The position numbers and the translations under genes are program-made. This document shows, piece by piece, positions 1 to 7,027 of a stretch of 14,268 nt of DNA. This DNA comes from JAFDVL01 sp964631865 (GTDB lineage: Bacteria; Acidobacteriota; Blastocatellia; RBC074). The stretch is taken from contig CAZWAK010000191.1 in the NCBI GenBank assembly GCA_964631865.1, positions 1 to 14,268 of the forward strand, written 5' to 3'. Below the pieces are notes generated by a model, which saw nothing but the letters and a program-made list of their open reading frames with translations, was not told the origin of the DNA and did no database searches. Numbering within the stretch: the first letter of the stretch is position 1; the number at the start of each line of letters is the position of its first letter.

Positions 1-57
1 GCGATTTGGCAAATCGCGTGGCTCGATGCTGAGACCCACGCGATTTAGCAAATCGCG
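1..57. repeat. Compound palindrome, two hairpins in inverted orientation
   Basis: Hairpin one pairs 1-7 (gcgattt) with 11-17 (aaatcgc) around a 3-nt loop. Hairpin two pairs 39-46 (cgcgattt) with 50-57 (aaatcgcg), also around a 3-nt loop. The two units are inverted copies of each other, and the flanking gcgtgg (16-21) and ccacgc (36-41) also pair, so the whole stretch can fold as one long imperfect stem. It begins 11 nt past the stop codon of the permease, which is transcribed towards it. It may terminate that transcript or be a REP-like element. Any U-tract would lie outside the window. Confidence 0.7.
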
Positions 58-68
58 CTACACTCTGA

Positions 69-2507
69 TTATTCGTGGCGTAAGGCTTTGATCGGGTCTA
101 CTCGCGCCGCCCGCTGCGCCGGAATCCAACAGGCCAGCAACGCGACCGCAGACAATAAAATCGGGATCGCGATGAACGTTACGGCGTCTGTCGCGCTCAC
201 GCCGTACAAGACCACCGACAAAAAGCGCGTGAGTAAAAACGCTTTACCCAAACCAATGGCAACGCCGATCACGACCAGCCGTAAGCCTTGTCCGACGATC
301 ATTTTCAGCACATCGCTTTTCAATGCGCCAAGCGCCATGCGAATGCCGATTTCGCGCGTGCGTTGTGACACGGCATAGCTCATCACGCCGTAAATCCCAA
401 TCGCCGCGAGGATCAACGCCAACAGGGCAAAACTGCCGAGTACGGTAGCGGCCACTTGCGCCGGGAAGAGCGGGACTTTCATGTGGTCTTTCAGCGTCTT
501 GATGCCGGACACAGGCAACGTGGCATCGAGGTGGCGGATTTCGTTGCGAATCGTGTTCAGCATCGCTTGCGGATCGCCGTTCGTGCGCGCAACCAACGAC
601 GTCCAGCTTGAATAACTGCGCAGCATCGGACGGAACACCGCGATTTTCGGTTCTTCGCCGAGGCTGTCGTATTTGCCATCGGCTGCGACGCCGACTACTT
701 CCCACATCGGATCGTTCGGGCCAGAGAAATTGAAGCGTTTGCCGATGGCTTCCTGCCCCGGCCAGAAGCGCCGCGCGAAGGTTTCGTTGATGATGGCGAA
801 GCGCGATTCCTGCTCTTTGTCGCGCTCGTTGAAATCGCGTCCACGCAGCGCAATGCCCATCGTTTTGAAGTACTCCGGCCACACGATATTGGAAACCGCG
901 AGCGGCAGATTGGCTGTGCCCGTCGGCGCTTGGCCTTCAATGAAAATCGTGCTGTTGTTGTAATTCAGGCTCAGCGGAATCGCCATCGCCAACGATGCCG
1001 ATTGCACGCCGGGCAACGCACGCACTCGCTCCATCAGTTGTTTGTGAAAGGCTCGCCCGCGCGCTTCGTCGTAGCCTTGCAACCCGACATCGAACGTCAT
1101 CGCCAACGCCTTGTCGGGATTGAATCCCGGTCGCATCGTTTGCGCGGCTTGCAAACTGCGCACGATCAATCCGGCACAGAGCAACAACAAGACAGATGCC
1201 GCGATTTGCGCCACGACCAACGTGCTGCGCAAACGAGCGCGACGAAATCCGGCCATCGAACCTTCGTCTTTCAGCGAACTCACCAGATCGAGCTTCGACG
1301 ATTGCAGCGCGGGCAACAAACCAAACAACACGCCGGTCACAATCGAAACGCCGAGCGCAAACACGAGCACACGCCAATCCACGCGCAGATCAAACGTCAA
1401 CGCAATGTCCATCGGCAATTTGATCTTGCCGACGTAATCCGTGATGAAAAACGCGATGACCAAGCCCAGCGCGCCGCCTAGGACCGACAACATCACGCTC
1501 TCGGTCAACAACTGCCGAATCAAACGTCCGCGATTCGCGCCGATAGCCAAACGCACAGCAATTTCTTTGCGCCGTTCAGTCGCGCGCGCCAGCAACAGGT
1601 TCGCCAAATTCATGCACGCAATCAGCAGCACTAACCCGACCACCGCCATCAGCACCCACGACAGCCCCATCACCGAATCTCGAATCTGCGGCAGGAACAA
1701 ACCGACGGGCGCGACCTTGATGCCGCGTCCTTCATTGTCCTGCGGATACTCTTGTGCCAGGCGTTGCATCAGGGCTTGCAACGAAGCTTCAGCTTGTGCG
1801 GGCGTGACGCCGGGTTTCAAGCGACCAGCGGCAAAATAGTTGTCACAGTCGCGACATTCCAGCGAATAGTTGTTCGGCTCAATCACCTTCGCCATCATAT
1901 ACGGCACAAACATTTCGGCCTGATACGCGACTTCCGTGCCGACAAAATCCTTCGGCATCACGCCGATGATCGTGAAGCTGTGCCCGTTGATGAGCGTCGT
2001 TTTGCCGACGACATTCGGGTCAGCCGCGAATCGTTTTTGCCAACTGCCGTAACTCAACACGACCACTGGGTGCGAGCCGAGCGTTTTGTCTTCTTCGGGC
2101 AAAAAGGTGCGACCGAGCATCGCCTGCACGCCCAGCACATCGAAGTAATTGCCCGACACCTGATAACCCCAGATGCGTTCGTTATTGCCCTGATGACTCA
2201 AGCTCATCGGCGAGAAGCGATACGACAGCAAGCCCGCAAAGACCTCGTTGCGGTCGCGCACATCTTTGTAATTCGGATACGAGAAGATGGAATCCTGCGC
2301 GCCGTTGCGCATCGTGGTGTAGACCGAGACCAATTGATCGGGTTGCGTCACCGGCAACGGACGCAGCAGCACCGTATTTACCAAACTGAAAATCGCCGTA
2401 TTTGCACCAATGCCGAGCGCGAGCGACAAAATCGCAATCGCCGCAAAGCCGGGGCTTTTGCGCAGGCGTCGCAGGCTGTAACGAAGGTCTTGTAGCAAGG
2501 TTTGCAT
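69..2507 (-). CDS. ADOP/MacB-like ABC transporter permease (FtsX family)
   Basis: This is an inner-membrane permease of the acidobacterial duplicated orphan permease type. Such proteins resemble MacB/FtsX permeases but carry two permease units and no ATPase. The N-terminus (residues 1-50, LRYSLRRLRKSPGF then a hydrophobic segment) is the family signature. The order is: TM about 21-45, periplasmic MacB-PCD-like domain about 50-270, three TM segments about 282-400, TM about 428-448, a second periplasmic domain, and three C-terminal TM segments about 685-800. The FtsX cytoplasmic loop occurs twice, as ERRKEIAVRLAIGA (311-324) and QRTREIGIRMALGA (715-728). The length of 812 matches the family. 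The start is backed by GAGGA six bases before ATG. A CRDC pair at 218-221 in the first periplasmic domain is unusual. Substrate unknown; a partner ATPase is not in the window. ADOPs are linked to efflux or lipid/lipoprotein handling by homology only. Confidence 0.93.
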   Translation of the reverse strand: MQTLLQDLRYSLRRLRKSPGFAAIAILSLALGIGANTAIFSLVNTVLLRPLPVTQPDQLVSVYTTMRNGAQDSIFSYPNYKDVRDRNEVFAGLLSYRFSPMSLSHQGNNERIWGYQVSGNYFDVLGVQAMLGRTFLPEEDKTLGSHPVVVLSYGSWQKRFAADPNVVGKTTLINGHSFTIIGVMPKDFVGTEVAYQAEMFVPYMMAKVIEPNNYSLECRDCDNYFAAGRLKPGVTPAQAEASLQALMQRLAQEYPQDNEGRGIKVAPVGLFLPQIRDSVMGLSWVLMAVVGLVLLIACMNLANLLLARATERRKEIAVRLAIGANRGRLIRQLLTESVMLSVLGGALGLVIAFFITDYVGKIKLPMDIALTFDLRVDWRVLVFALGVSIVTGVLFGLLPALQSSKLDLVSSLKDEGSMAGFRRARLRSTLVVAQIAASVLLLLCAGLIVRSLQAAQTMRPGFNPDKALAMTFDVGLQGYDEARGRAFHKQLMERVRALPGVQSASLAMAIPLSLNYNNSTIFIEGQAPTGTANLPLAVSNIVWPEYFKTMGIALRGRDFNERDKEQESRFAIINETFARRFWPGQEAIGKRFNFSGPNDPMWEVVGVAADGKYDSLGEEPKIAVFRPMLRSYSSWTSLVARTNGDPQAMLNTIRNEIRHLDATLPVSGIKTLKDHMKVPLFPAQVAATVLGSFALLALILAAIGIYGVMSYAVSQRTREIGIRMALGALKSDVLKMIVGQGLRLVVIGVAIGLGKAFLLTRFLSVVLYGVSATDAVTFIAIPILLSAVALLACWIPAQRAARVDPIKALRHE

Positions 2508-2520
2508 AGATTTCCTCGGA

Positions 2521-2596
2521 GTAGACGGTAGACGGTAGACGGTAGAGAGTAGCTTTTGGTTTTCTACCGTCTACCGTCTACCGTCTACCGTCTACC
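2521..2596. repeat. Inverted arrays of the heptamer GTAGACG / CTACCGT
   Basis: The left arm (2521-2545) has three and a half copies of GTAGACG. The right arm (2564-2596) has nearly five copies of CTACCGT, its reverse complement in phase. They form a perfect 25-bp stem with an 18-nt loop and can slip by 7-nt steps. The element fills the 90-bp gap between the stop of the GIGEV-motif gene and the start of the permease, ending 3 nt from the permease Shine-Dalgarno (2513-2517 on the minus strand). It may be an intra-operon attenuator or stabiliser, or simply a genomic repeat. Confidence 0.9.
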
Positions 2597-2597
2597 T

Positions 2598-3281
2598 TTA
2601 TTTCGCTTCCATCTTCCTAACACTCACTTCGCCGATGCCGACGCGCAAATACAACTTGTGCGGTTCGCTGCGTTGGGTTTCTTCGGTCAGTTTCGCGCCC
2701 AGCAGTTTTTGCCGATTGTATTGCCCGCCGAACGCGGATTCGACTTCGCCGATTTTCGCGCGCGCATTTACGTCATAGCGAACCGCTTCCGGCACTTCAA
2801 CCACCAATTCGCCGATGCGGACGGTGGCTTCGATGTCGCTCGTCATGTTTTTGATCGTCACCTCGCCGATGCCGTGTTTTACCTTCAGGAAGATAGATCG
2901 CGGGACTTTGACTTTATATTCCAGGCTGAAGTTATTTTTCATGAACGGCATGTTTTTGGTCTCGATGACCACGCCGCCCGCGTTGTCGTTCGCAATCGCG
3001 AGTTTGACTTTTTCGAGCCGTCGTTTTTCTCTCGCGTGTTCGGTGGTCGCATAATTTTTCTGCGTGCCGCGCTTCAATTCGATTTCGATTTCGTTGCGCT
3101 CCCAGCCTTCGACAAAGACTTCGCCGAACGTGTCTTTCAAATGTATGGAAACGCCGTTCGGAAAGGGAATGCGCTTGGTCGTGGTCACGTAGACGCGCGA
3201 CTTTTCGGCGTCCTGCGCTGACACGAACGAGACCAGGACGAACAAACTCAACAAGCTCAAGAGCAATCGCATTTTCTTCAT
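2598..3281 (-). CDS. Secreted DUF4097-like protein with GIGEV repeats
   Basis: A predicted exported protein of 227 residues of unknown function. Residues 1-22 form a signal peptide (MKKMRLLL..., hydrophobic core, VSA-Q cleavage site). The rest is beta-rich and carries a repeated motif: FGEV at 52-55, GIGEV at 137-141, IGEL at 156-159, IGEV at 177-180 and GIGEV at 215-219. This spacing of short glycine turns between strands is like the beta-solenoid DUF4097/adhesin-type proteins often found near bacterial stress regulators; the family assignment is by pattern, not search. An upstream ATG would add 20 residues, but the start used here gives a proper signal peptide and follows a GGGAGAG ribosome site. 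It lies 67 bp after the phosphatase gene and 90 bp before the permease, all in one direction, so co-transcription is plausible. Confidence 0.8.
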   Translation of the reverse strand: MKKMRLLLSLLSLFVLVSFVSAQDAEKSRVYVTTTKRIPFPNGVSIHLKDTFGEVFVEGWERNEIEIELKRGTQKNYATTEHAREKRRLEKVKLAIANDNAGGVVIETKNMPFMKNNFSLEYKVKVPRSIFLKVKHGIGEVTIKNMTSDIEATVRIGELVVEVPEAVRYDVNARAKIGEVESAFGGQYNRQKLLGAKLTEETQRSEPHKLYLRVGIGEVSVRKMEAK

Positions 3282-3348
3282 AACAACTCTCTCCCGTTTG
3301 GATGACAAGACCTCCGTTGCCACAAAGACGCGGTGCGACACGGAAATG

Positions 3349-4473
3349 TTAACAAGCCAATGTCATCATAATCATCGTGCGATCATCGCGCTCCGGCGCT
3401 GGATGAAAGTCGTTCACGACTTGCGTGATCTGTTGCAGAGCCGATAACGCCGGACGCGGCCCGATGGTTCGCAGGAATTGTTGCAACCGCGCTTCGCCGA
3501 ACTCTTCGCCGTCCGCGTTCGCCGCTTCCGAAATGCCGTCGGTGTAAAGCAGCAATTGATCGCCCGGTTGCAGATCAATCGAACCTTGCGCAAACGGATA
3601 GTCGGGCAGAATGCCGAGAATCACGCCGCCCGTCGAGAGACAAAACACGCTGCCATCGCGGCGCACCAGCAGCGGCGCGTTGTGACCGGCGTTCGTGTAT
3701 GTCAGGCGATTCGTCGCCGTGTCCACGACGCCGTAAAAAAACGTGATGAATTTGTTTTCGGAAACATTCTGGCTGATGACGCGGTTGACGTTGGTGACAA
3801 GCTGGCTGGGCGACAGGTTCGCTTCTTCGTTGGTTTTGACGGCGGCCTGCAAATTTGACATCAACAACGCTGCCGGCAAACCTTTGCCCGACACATCGCC
3901 GATGCACAGCGCGACGTGGGATTCATCGAGCGGGGCGATGTCGCAGTAATCGCCGCTGACTTCGCCCGCCGGTTGCCACGAGCAGGCGAAATCGTAGTTG
4001 CCGACCTGCAACGATTCGCGCGGAATCAGGCGTTGCTGAATGGCGCGCGCTTCGACGAGTTCGTTTTTCGCGGCTCGCTTGCGCCGCCCGATGGCCATTT
4101 GTTCGCGCAGCACTTCCAACAGCCGCGCATTGTTCCAGGGCTTTTGCACAAAGTCGCTGAGGCCGCGCTGCATCGCTTCGACGGCGAGTTCGATGCTGCC
4201 CCACGCCGTCATCGCAATCACGGGCAAGGTCTGATCCAGGTCGCGCACGCGCGTGAGCAAATCCAATCCTTCGCGTCCTGACGTGGTGTCGCGGGCATAG
4301 TTCATATCCATCAACAGCACGTCGTATTTCTGCGCTGATACCTTTTCGAGCACCGCCGCAGGCGAAGTCGCGGCTTCAATCTGAAACCCTTCGCTTTTCA
4401 GCAACAATTGCAACGCAATCAAAACATCGGACTGGTCATCGGCAATCAAGGCACGCGGGATCACATTATTCAT
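3349..4473 (-). CDS. Response regulator with PP2C/SpoIIE (RsbU-type) phosphatase output
   Basis: A cytoplasmic signalling protein of 374 residues. Residues 1-125 are a CheY-like receiver domain with acidic pair D12/D13, phosphoacceptor D56, T89 and K111 all present, so it should be phosphorylatable. A helical linker with KRAAKNELVEARAIQQRLIP (about 133-151), typical of RsbU-like proteins, leads to a PP2C domain (about 160-374). Its metal ligands are visible: D175 in VSGDY, D193 in IGDVSGKG, D312 in YTDGISEA and D363/D364 in ERDDRTM. By family knowledge it would dephosphorylate a phosphoserine on an anti-sigma antagonist (STAS protein) when its receiver is phosphorylated. Neither an STAS protein, an anti-sigma kinase nor a sensor histidine kinase is in this window. 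The start has GGAG five bases before ATG. It is the first of three same-direction genes. Confidence 0.93.
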   Translation of the reverse strand: MNNVIPRALIADDQSDVLIALQLLLKSEGFQIEAATSPAAVLEKVSAQKYDVLLMDMNYARDTTSGREGLDLLTRVRDLDQTLPVIAMTAWGSIELAVEAMQRGLSDFVQKPWNNARLLEVLREQMAIGRRKRAAKNELVEARAIQQRLIPRESLQVGNYDFACSWQPAGEVSGDYCDIAPLDESHVALCIGDVSGKGLPAALLMSNLQAAVKTNEEANLSPSQLVTNVNRVISQNVSENKFITFFYGVVDTATNRLTYTNAGHNAPLLVRRDGSVFCLSTGGVILGILPDYPFAQGSIDLQPGDQLLLYTDGISEAANADGEEFGEARLQQFLRTIGPRPALSALQQITQVVNDFHPAPERDDRTMIMMTLAC

Positions 4474-4815
4474 AAAGTCTCCAAATCGCAGCGCTTTTCG
4501 TCGGCGCTGCCACCGTTAATGTCAAGCGGCGTGCCAGAGGGCAGCGAGTAGGAAACTGTTGTGAATGGAGCAAGTTGAGGCGACGGCAAAACGGGTAGGG
4601 AAGACCGAACTGTTCGCTTTTGGGAAGGCACTGTCCGCCAATGCGCAGACACCATTTGCAGATGGGCTTCAAAAAGTTGCGTGCAGGGTTTATGAGCGCG
4701 AAGCGTTTGGAGGGCTGCGGCTGGACGTCGCTTTGGTTGCGAGTTCTAAAGCGACGTCGAGACCGTCGCGCTCCAAACGCTGCGCGTGGCTCTGTACACA
4801 CAATTACAATCTGGT
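4474..4815. other. 342-bp intergenic region with one inverted repeat, no gene seen
   Basis: This gap separates the phosphatase gene from the 3' end of the haloperoxidase gene, both on the minus strand, so it should hold the phosphatase promoter. I could not place a convincing -35/-10 pair. Short open frames on both strands lack good ribosome sites and have basic, low-complexity translations typical of chance frames. The only clear structure is the inverted repeat at 4696-4786. Confidence 0.6.
4696..4786. repeat. Long imperfect inverted repeat, REP/MITE-like
   Basis: The left arm 4696-4734 and right arm 4748-4786 are inverted copies of about 39 bp around a 13-nt centre. The outer blocks (agcgtttggag versus ctccaaacgct) and inner blocks (acgtcgcttt versus aaagcgacgt) match exactly; the stretch between them has diverged. 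The ends TTTGGAG and CGCTTTGG resemble a palindromic intergenic repeat seen in Acidobacteria and related phyla. No target-site duplication or encoded transposase was seen. It lies about 225 bp upstream of the phosphatase start. Confidence 0.75.
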
Positions 4816-6252
4816 CTAATGCGAGCCATCGCTCCGCGCCCGGTCAATGACCACCGAAGCCACCGACTGCCCTAGCTGGACGCCGACTTCGTTGTCCATT
4901 TGATAGTGAATTCCGGCCCAGATGCGCGAATCGCCGGCTTCCTTGCCCAACGCGCGAATGAACTCGGCGCGCGTGGGAAACAAATGTGCCAGGACTTCCG
5001 CCCGCGCGGTCGAAAGCGAGGAATGGTTGGACGGATAGCTGGGGAAGTTTGGCACCGGGAAGAGCGGCGTGATCCCGGCATCGAGTTGATGCGGGCGCAG
5101 ATACCAGTACGCGTACTTCGCGTCATGGCTAGCGATAAAGACATCATAAAACGTCGCCGCCAGCAGCGCGTACGCCCGTGCTACGCGCGGCGCATTCTGT
5201 TCCAGCCGGTCTTCAAAGACCCACTGGCTGATGTAGCGGAACGGCCAGAGATGAATGCCATCGGAGGTCTGCCAGTAAAAGGCTTTGTAGTTGGTCACGA
5301 ACGTGCGCGGGAAGCTGCGCACGGCGGCGGTTTCGGCTAACACTTGCGGCGAGTCACAAGGCGGCGGCGCGGCGGGGCGAAACACATCCGCCGAATGCAG
5401 CACCAACGTGCGCCAATTCGGAGTCGTGACGTTGCCAGGATTCGTGCCCGTCCATTTGCACGGCCCCGTCGGCACAGTGCCCATCCAAACCGCATCCGAG
5501 CCATCGGCGCGCGCTTTGGCAATGACCTGCTCGGCCACGCGGCGACCCAGCGCCAGACCGGCTTCGTAATCGCTCGGATACTGCACTCCGGCCAGCACGC
5601 GCGACCAACCGGCTTGTTCGGCCATCGTCTGAAACGCTTGTGCTTCGGCGGGCAATAAATAGGCCAGAACAGCGGCGGCGGCCTGGGCTGTGGCGGCGTG
5701 TTCGGACGGATAGGACGGGCTGTTCGGAACCGACACGGCGGCTCTTACAGTGCCATCTGCGTCGCTCGGACGTCGCCGGTTGTAATGATACTTCGCTTCC
5801 CACGCGGCAATCGTGGCGTCATACATGGCAAGCGCGACGTAGGTGTACACGCGATGCGGAAAGGCCGTCGTTGGCGTATTGGCGGTGAGGCGCGCGACCA
5901 GCAAATCCATCCAGCGATACGACGGCGCGCCCGCGTCCCAGTAGGCGATTTGTTGTTTCGTCGCAGCATCGTGCTGGCGGGTCAAGCGCGCTAACTCGCG
6001 CAATTCCTCTCTGGTTTCCCGGCGATTCGGGGGCGGTGGCACGCGATAATCTCGCCCCGACGAAATGACCCAGGTTTTCCACGCTCCCGCATTCGGTTCG
6101 ATGGGCTGCTGGCGCGGGTCACGGGCAAACGTGTTATGTTCAGGCTGCGCTGTGGTCTGCTCCGCCGGTTCTTGCGCACGGATGGGCAGCGCGCCGCTCA
6201 ACAGGCCGAACACCAACAGCCAATGGATGAAAGAAAGGCTTCTTCGCTTCAT
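4816..6252 (-). CDS. Secreted vanadium haloperoxidase/PAP2-like protein, tandem-duplicated
   Basis: An exported protein of 478 residues from the PAP2/vanadium-dependent haloperoxidase superfamily, whose members use a His/Arg/Lys pocket to bind phosphate or vanadate. Residues 1-26 are a signal peptide (IRA-Q). Two homologous copies follow. Copy 1 (about 141-245) has K154, RP at 161-162, PSEH with H185, and SR at 217-218, but Q224 where the second His belongs (AGVQYPSD). Copy 2 (about 360-470) has K379, RP at 386-387, PSNH with H410, R443 and H449 (AGIHYQMD), so it keeps the full set. Copy 2 is probably the active site and copy 1 structural. It could be an oxidative halogenase or an acid phosphatase; sequence alone does not decide. 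The start has a strong AAGGAGG site. The gene is divergent from the sigma-factor unit, with about 205 bp between. Confidence 0.88.
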   Translation of the reverse strand: MKRRSLSFIHWLLVFGLLSGALPIRAQEPAEQTTAQPEHNTFARDPRQQPIEPNAGAWKTWVISSGRDYRVPPPPNRRETREELRELARLTRQHDAATKQQIAYWDAGAPSYRWMDLLVARLTANTPTTAFPHRVYTYVALAMYDATIAAWEAKYHYNRRRPSDADGTVRAAVSVPNSPSYPSEHAATAQAAAAVLAYLLPAEAQAFQTMAEQAGWSRVLAGVQYPSDYEAGLALGRRVAEQVIAKARADGSDAVWMGTVPTGPCKWTGTNPGNVTTPNWRTLVLHSADVFRPAAPPPCDSPQVLAETAAVRSFPRTFVTNYKAFYWQTSDGIHLWPFRYISQWVFEDRLEQNAPRVARAYALLAATFYDVFIASHDAKYAYWYLRPHQLDAGITPLFPVPNFPSYPSNHSSLSTARAEVLAHLFPTRAEFIRALGKEAGDSRIWAGIHYQMDNEVGVQLGQSVASVVIDRARSDGSH

Positions 6253-6344
6253 GGTTCCTCCTTATGATGGGAAAGTTGTTGACTGAGACCAATTTCTCAA
6301 TGCCTCCACTTAAGGAAACGGAAACGGCACGCCAAACCTGTAAT

Positions 6345-6372
6345 GTCGCGCGAGATTTTTTTTTCGCGCGAC
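6345..6372. repeat. Perfect 9-bp hairpin with T-rich loop in a divergent promoter region
   Basis: gtcgcgcga (6345-6353) pairs exactly with tcgcgcgac (6364-6372), leaving a 10-nt loop that is almost all T on the plus strand. It sits just upstream of the proposed sigma-gene promoter (-35 at 6381), between two divergent genes. It could be a dyad operator or a structure in the haloperoxidase leader. It lacks a T-tract after the stem, so it is not a classical terminator. Confidence 0.6.
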
Positions 6373-6380
6373 GCAGGAGT

Positions 6381-6409
6381 GTGGCAAGCCAGCGGGCAGG
6401 TGCTATAAT
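6381..6409 (+). promoter_or_regulatory. Sigma-70-type promoter with extended -10, upstream of ECF sigma gene
   Basis: A perfect TATAAT is at 6404-6409, preceded by TG at 6401-6402, making an extended -10. Seventeen bases upstream, gtggca at 6381-6386 matches TTGACA at 4 of 6 positions. The predicted start near 6416 leaves a leader of about 42 nt before the ATG at 6458. This suggests housekeeping-sigma control of the sigma/kinase unit. Confidence 0.65.
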
Positions 6410-6457
6410 CCGCGCGCCATTCGCACCAGACAGAATCAATGAGGGGGAGCCGCAACT

Positions 6458-7024
6458 ATGCCGTCCGCAGCACAAGAAGTGAGCCAATTGCTCCGCGCGT
6501 GGAGCAGCGGTGATCCGTCCGCGTTCGACCAACTCATGCCGCTGGTGTACGACGAACTGCGGCAAATGGCCCAACGCTATATGCGTCGCCAGCAGCCCGG
6601 TCACACGCTGCAAACGACGGCGCTCATTCACGAAGCCTATTTGAAGCTGGTCGAGCAGCAGGAGACACCCTGGCAGAATCGCGCGCATTTCTTCGGCGTG
6701 GCCGCCAAAGCAATGCGGCATATCCTGGTGGATTACGCGCGCACGAAACACGCGGCCAAACGCGGCGGCGAGATGTTGTTGGTGTCATTGGATGAAGCGG
6801 CTACGGTCTCCGATGAGCGAGCGGCGGAAGTCGTTGCGCTCGACGAGGCGCTCGAAGCACTGGCGGCGCTGGACAGGCGCAAATGTCAGGTCGTGGAGAT
6901 GCGCTATTTTGGCGGCTTGACGGTCGAAGAAACGGCGACCGTGTTGCAAGTCTCGCCGGAAACCGTCGCGCGGGATTGGCGTTTGGCACGCGCCTGGTTG
7001 TTGCACGAACTTTCTCAGGTGTGA
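6458..7024 (+). CDS. ECF-type RNA polymerase sigma factor (TIGR02999/Sigma70_ECF-like)
   Basis: A 188-residue alternative sigma factor that would direct RNA polymerase to a dedicated promoter set. Region 2 spans about 20-95, including the family-typical HTLQTTALIHEAYLKLV stretch (49-65), and region 4 holds a helix-turn-helix at about 154-177 (LTVEETATVLQVSPETVARD). At 53-55 it has Thr-Thr-Ala where ordinary ECF factors have the acidic residues that contact the beta' clamp. GGGGGAG precedes ATG by 8 nt. The stop is only 3 nt before the kinase start, so the two are almost surely translated from one mRNA. No anti-sigma factor is adjacent, which fits control by a kinase. Kinase-controlled ECF factors are known (EcfP/PknT in Vibrio parahaemolyticus); membership of that mechanism here is inference. 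Confidence 0.92.
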   Translation: MPSAAQEVSQLLRAWSSGDPSAFDQLMPLVYDELRQMAQRYMRRQQPGHTLQTTALIHEAYLKLVEQQETPWQNRAHFFGVAAKAMRHILVDYARTKHAAKRGGEMLLVSLDEAATVSDERAAEVVALDEALEALAALDRRKCQVVEMRYFGGLTVEETATVLQVSPETVARDWRLARAWLLHELSQV

Positions 7025-7027
7025 AGG

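Noticed and set aside
2521..2596. Heptamer arrays as a CRISPR array
   Set aside because: Units are 7 bp without spacers and the two halves are inverted, so it is a simple tandem/inverted repeat.
4466..4801. Open frame on the minus strand upstream of the phosphatase gene
   Set aside because: It overlaps the inverted repeat, lacks a ribosome site, and its translation is Arg/Pro-rich without any recognisable motif; likely a chance frame.
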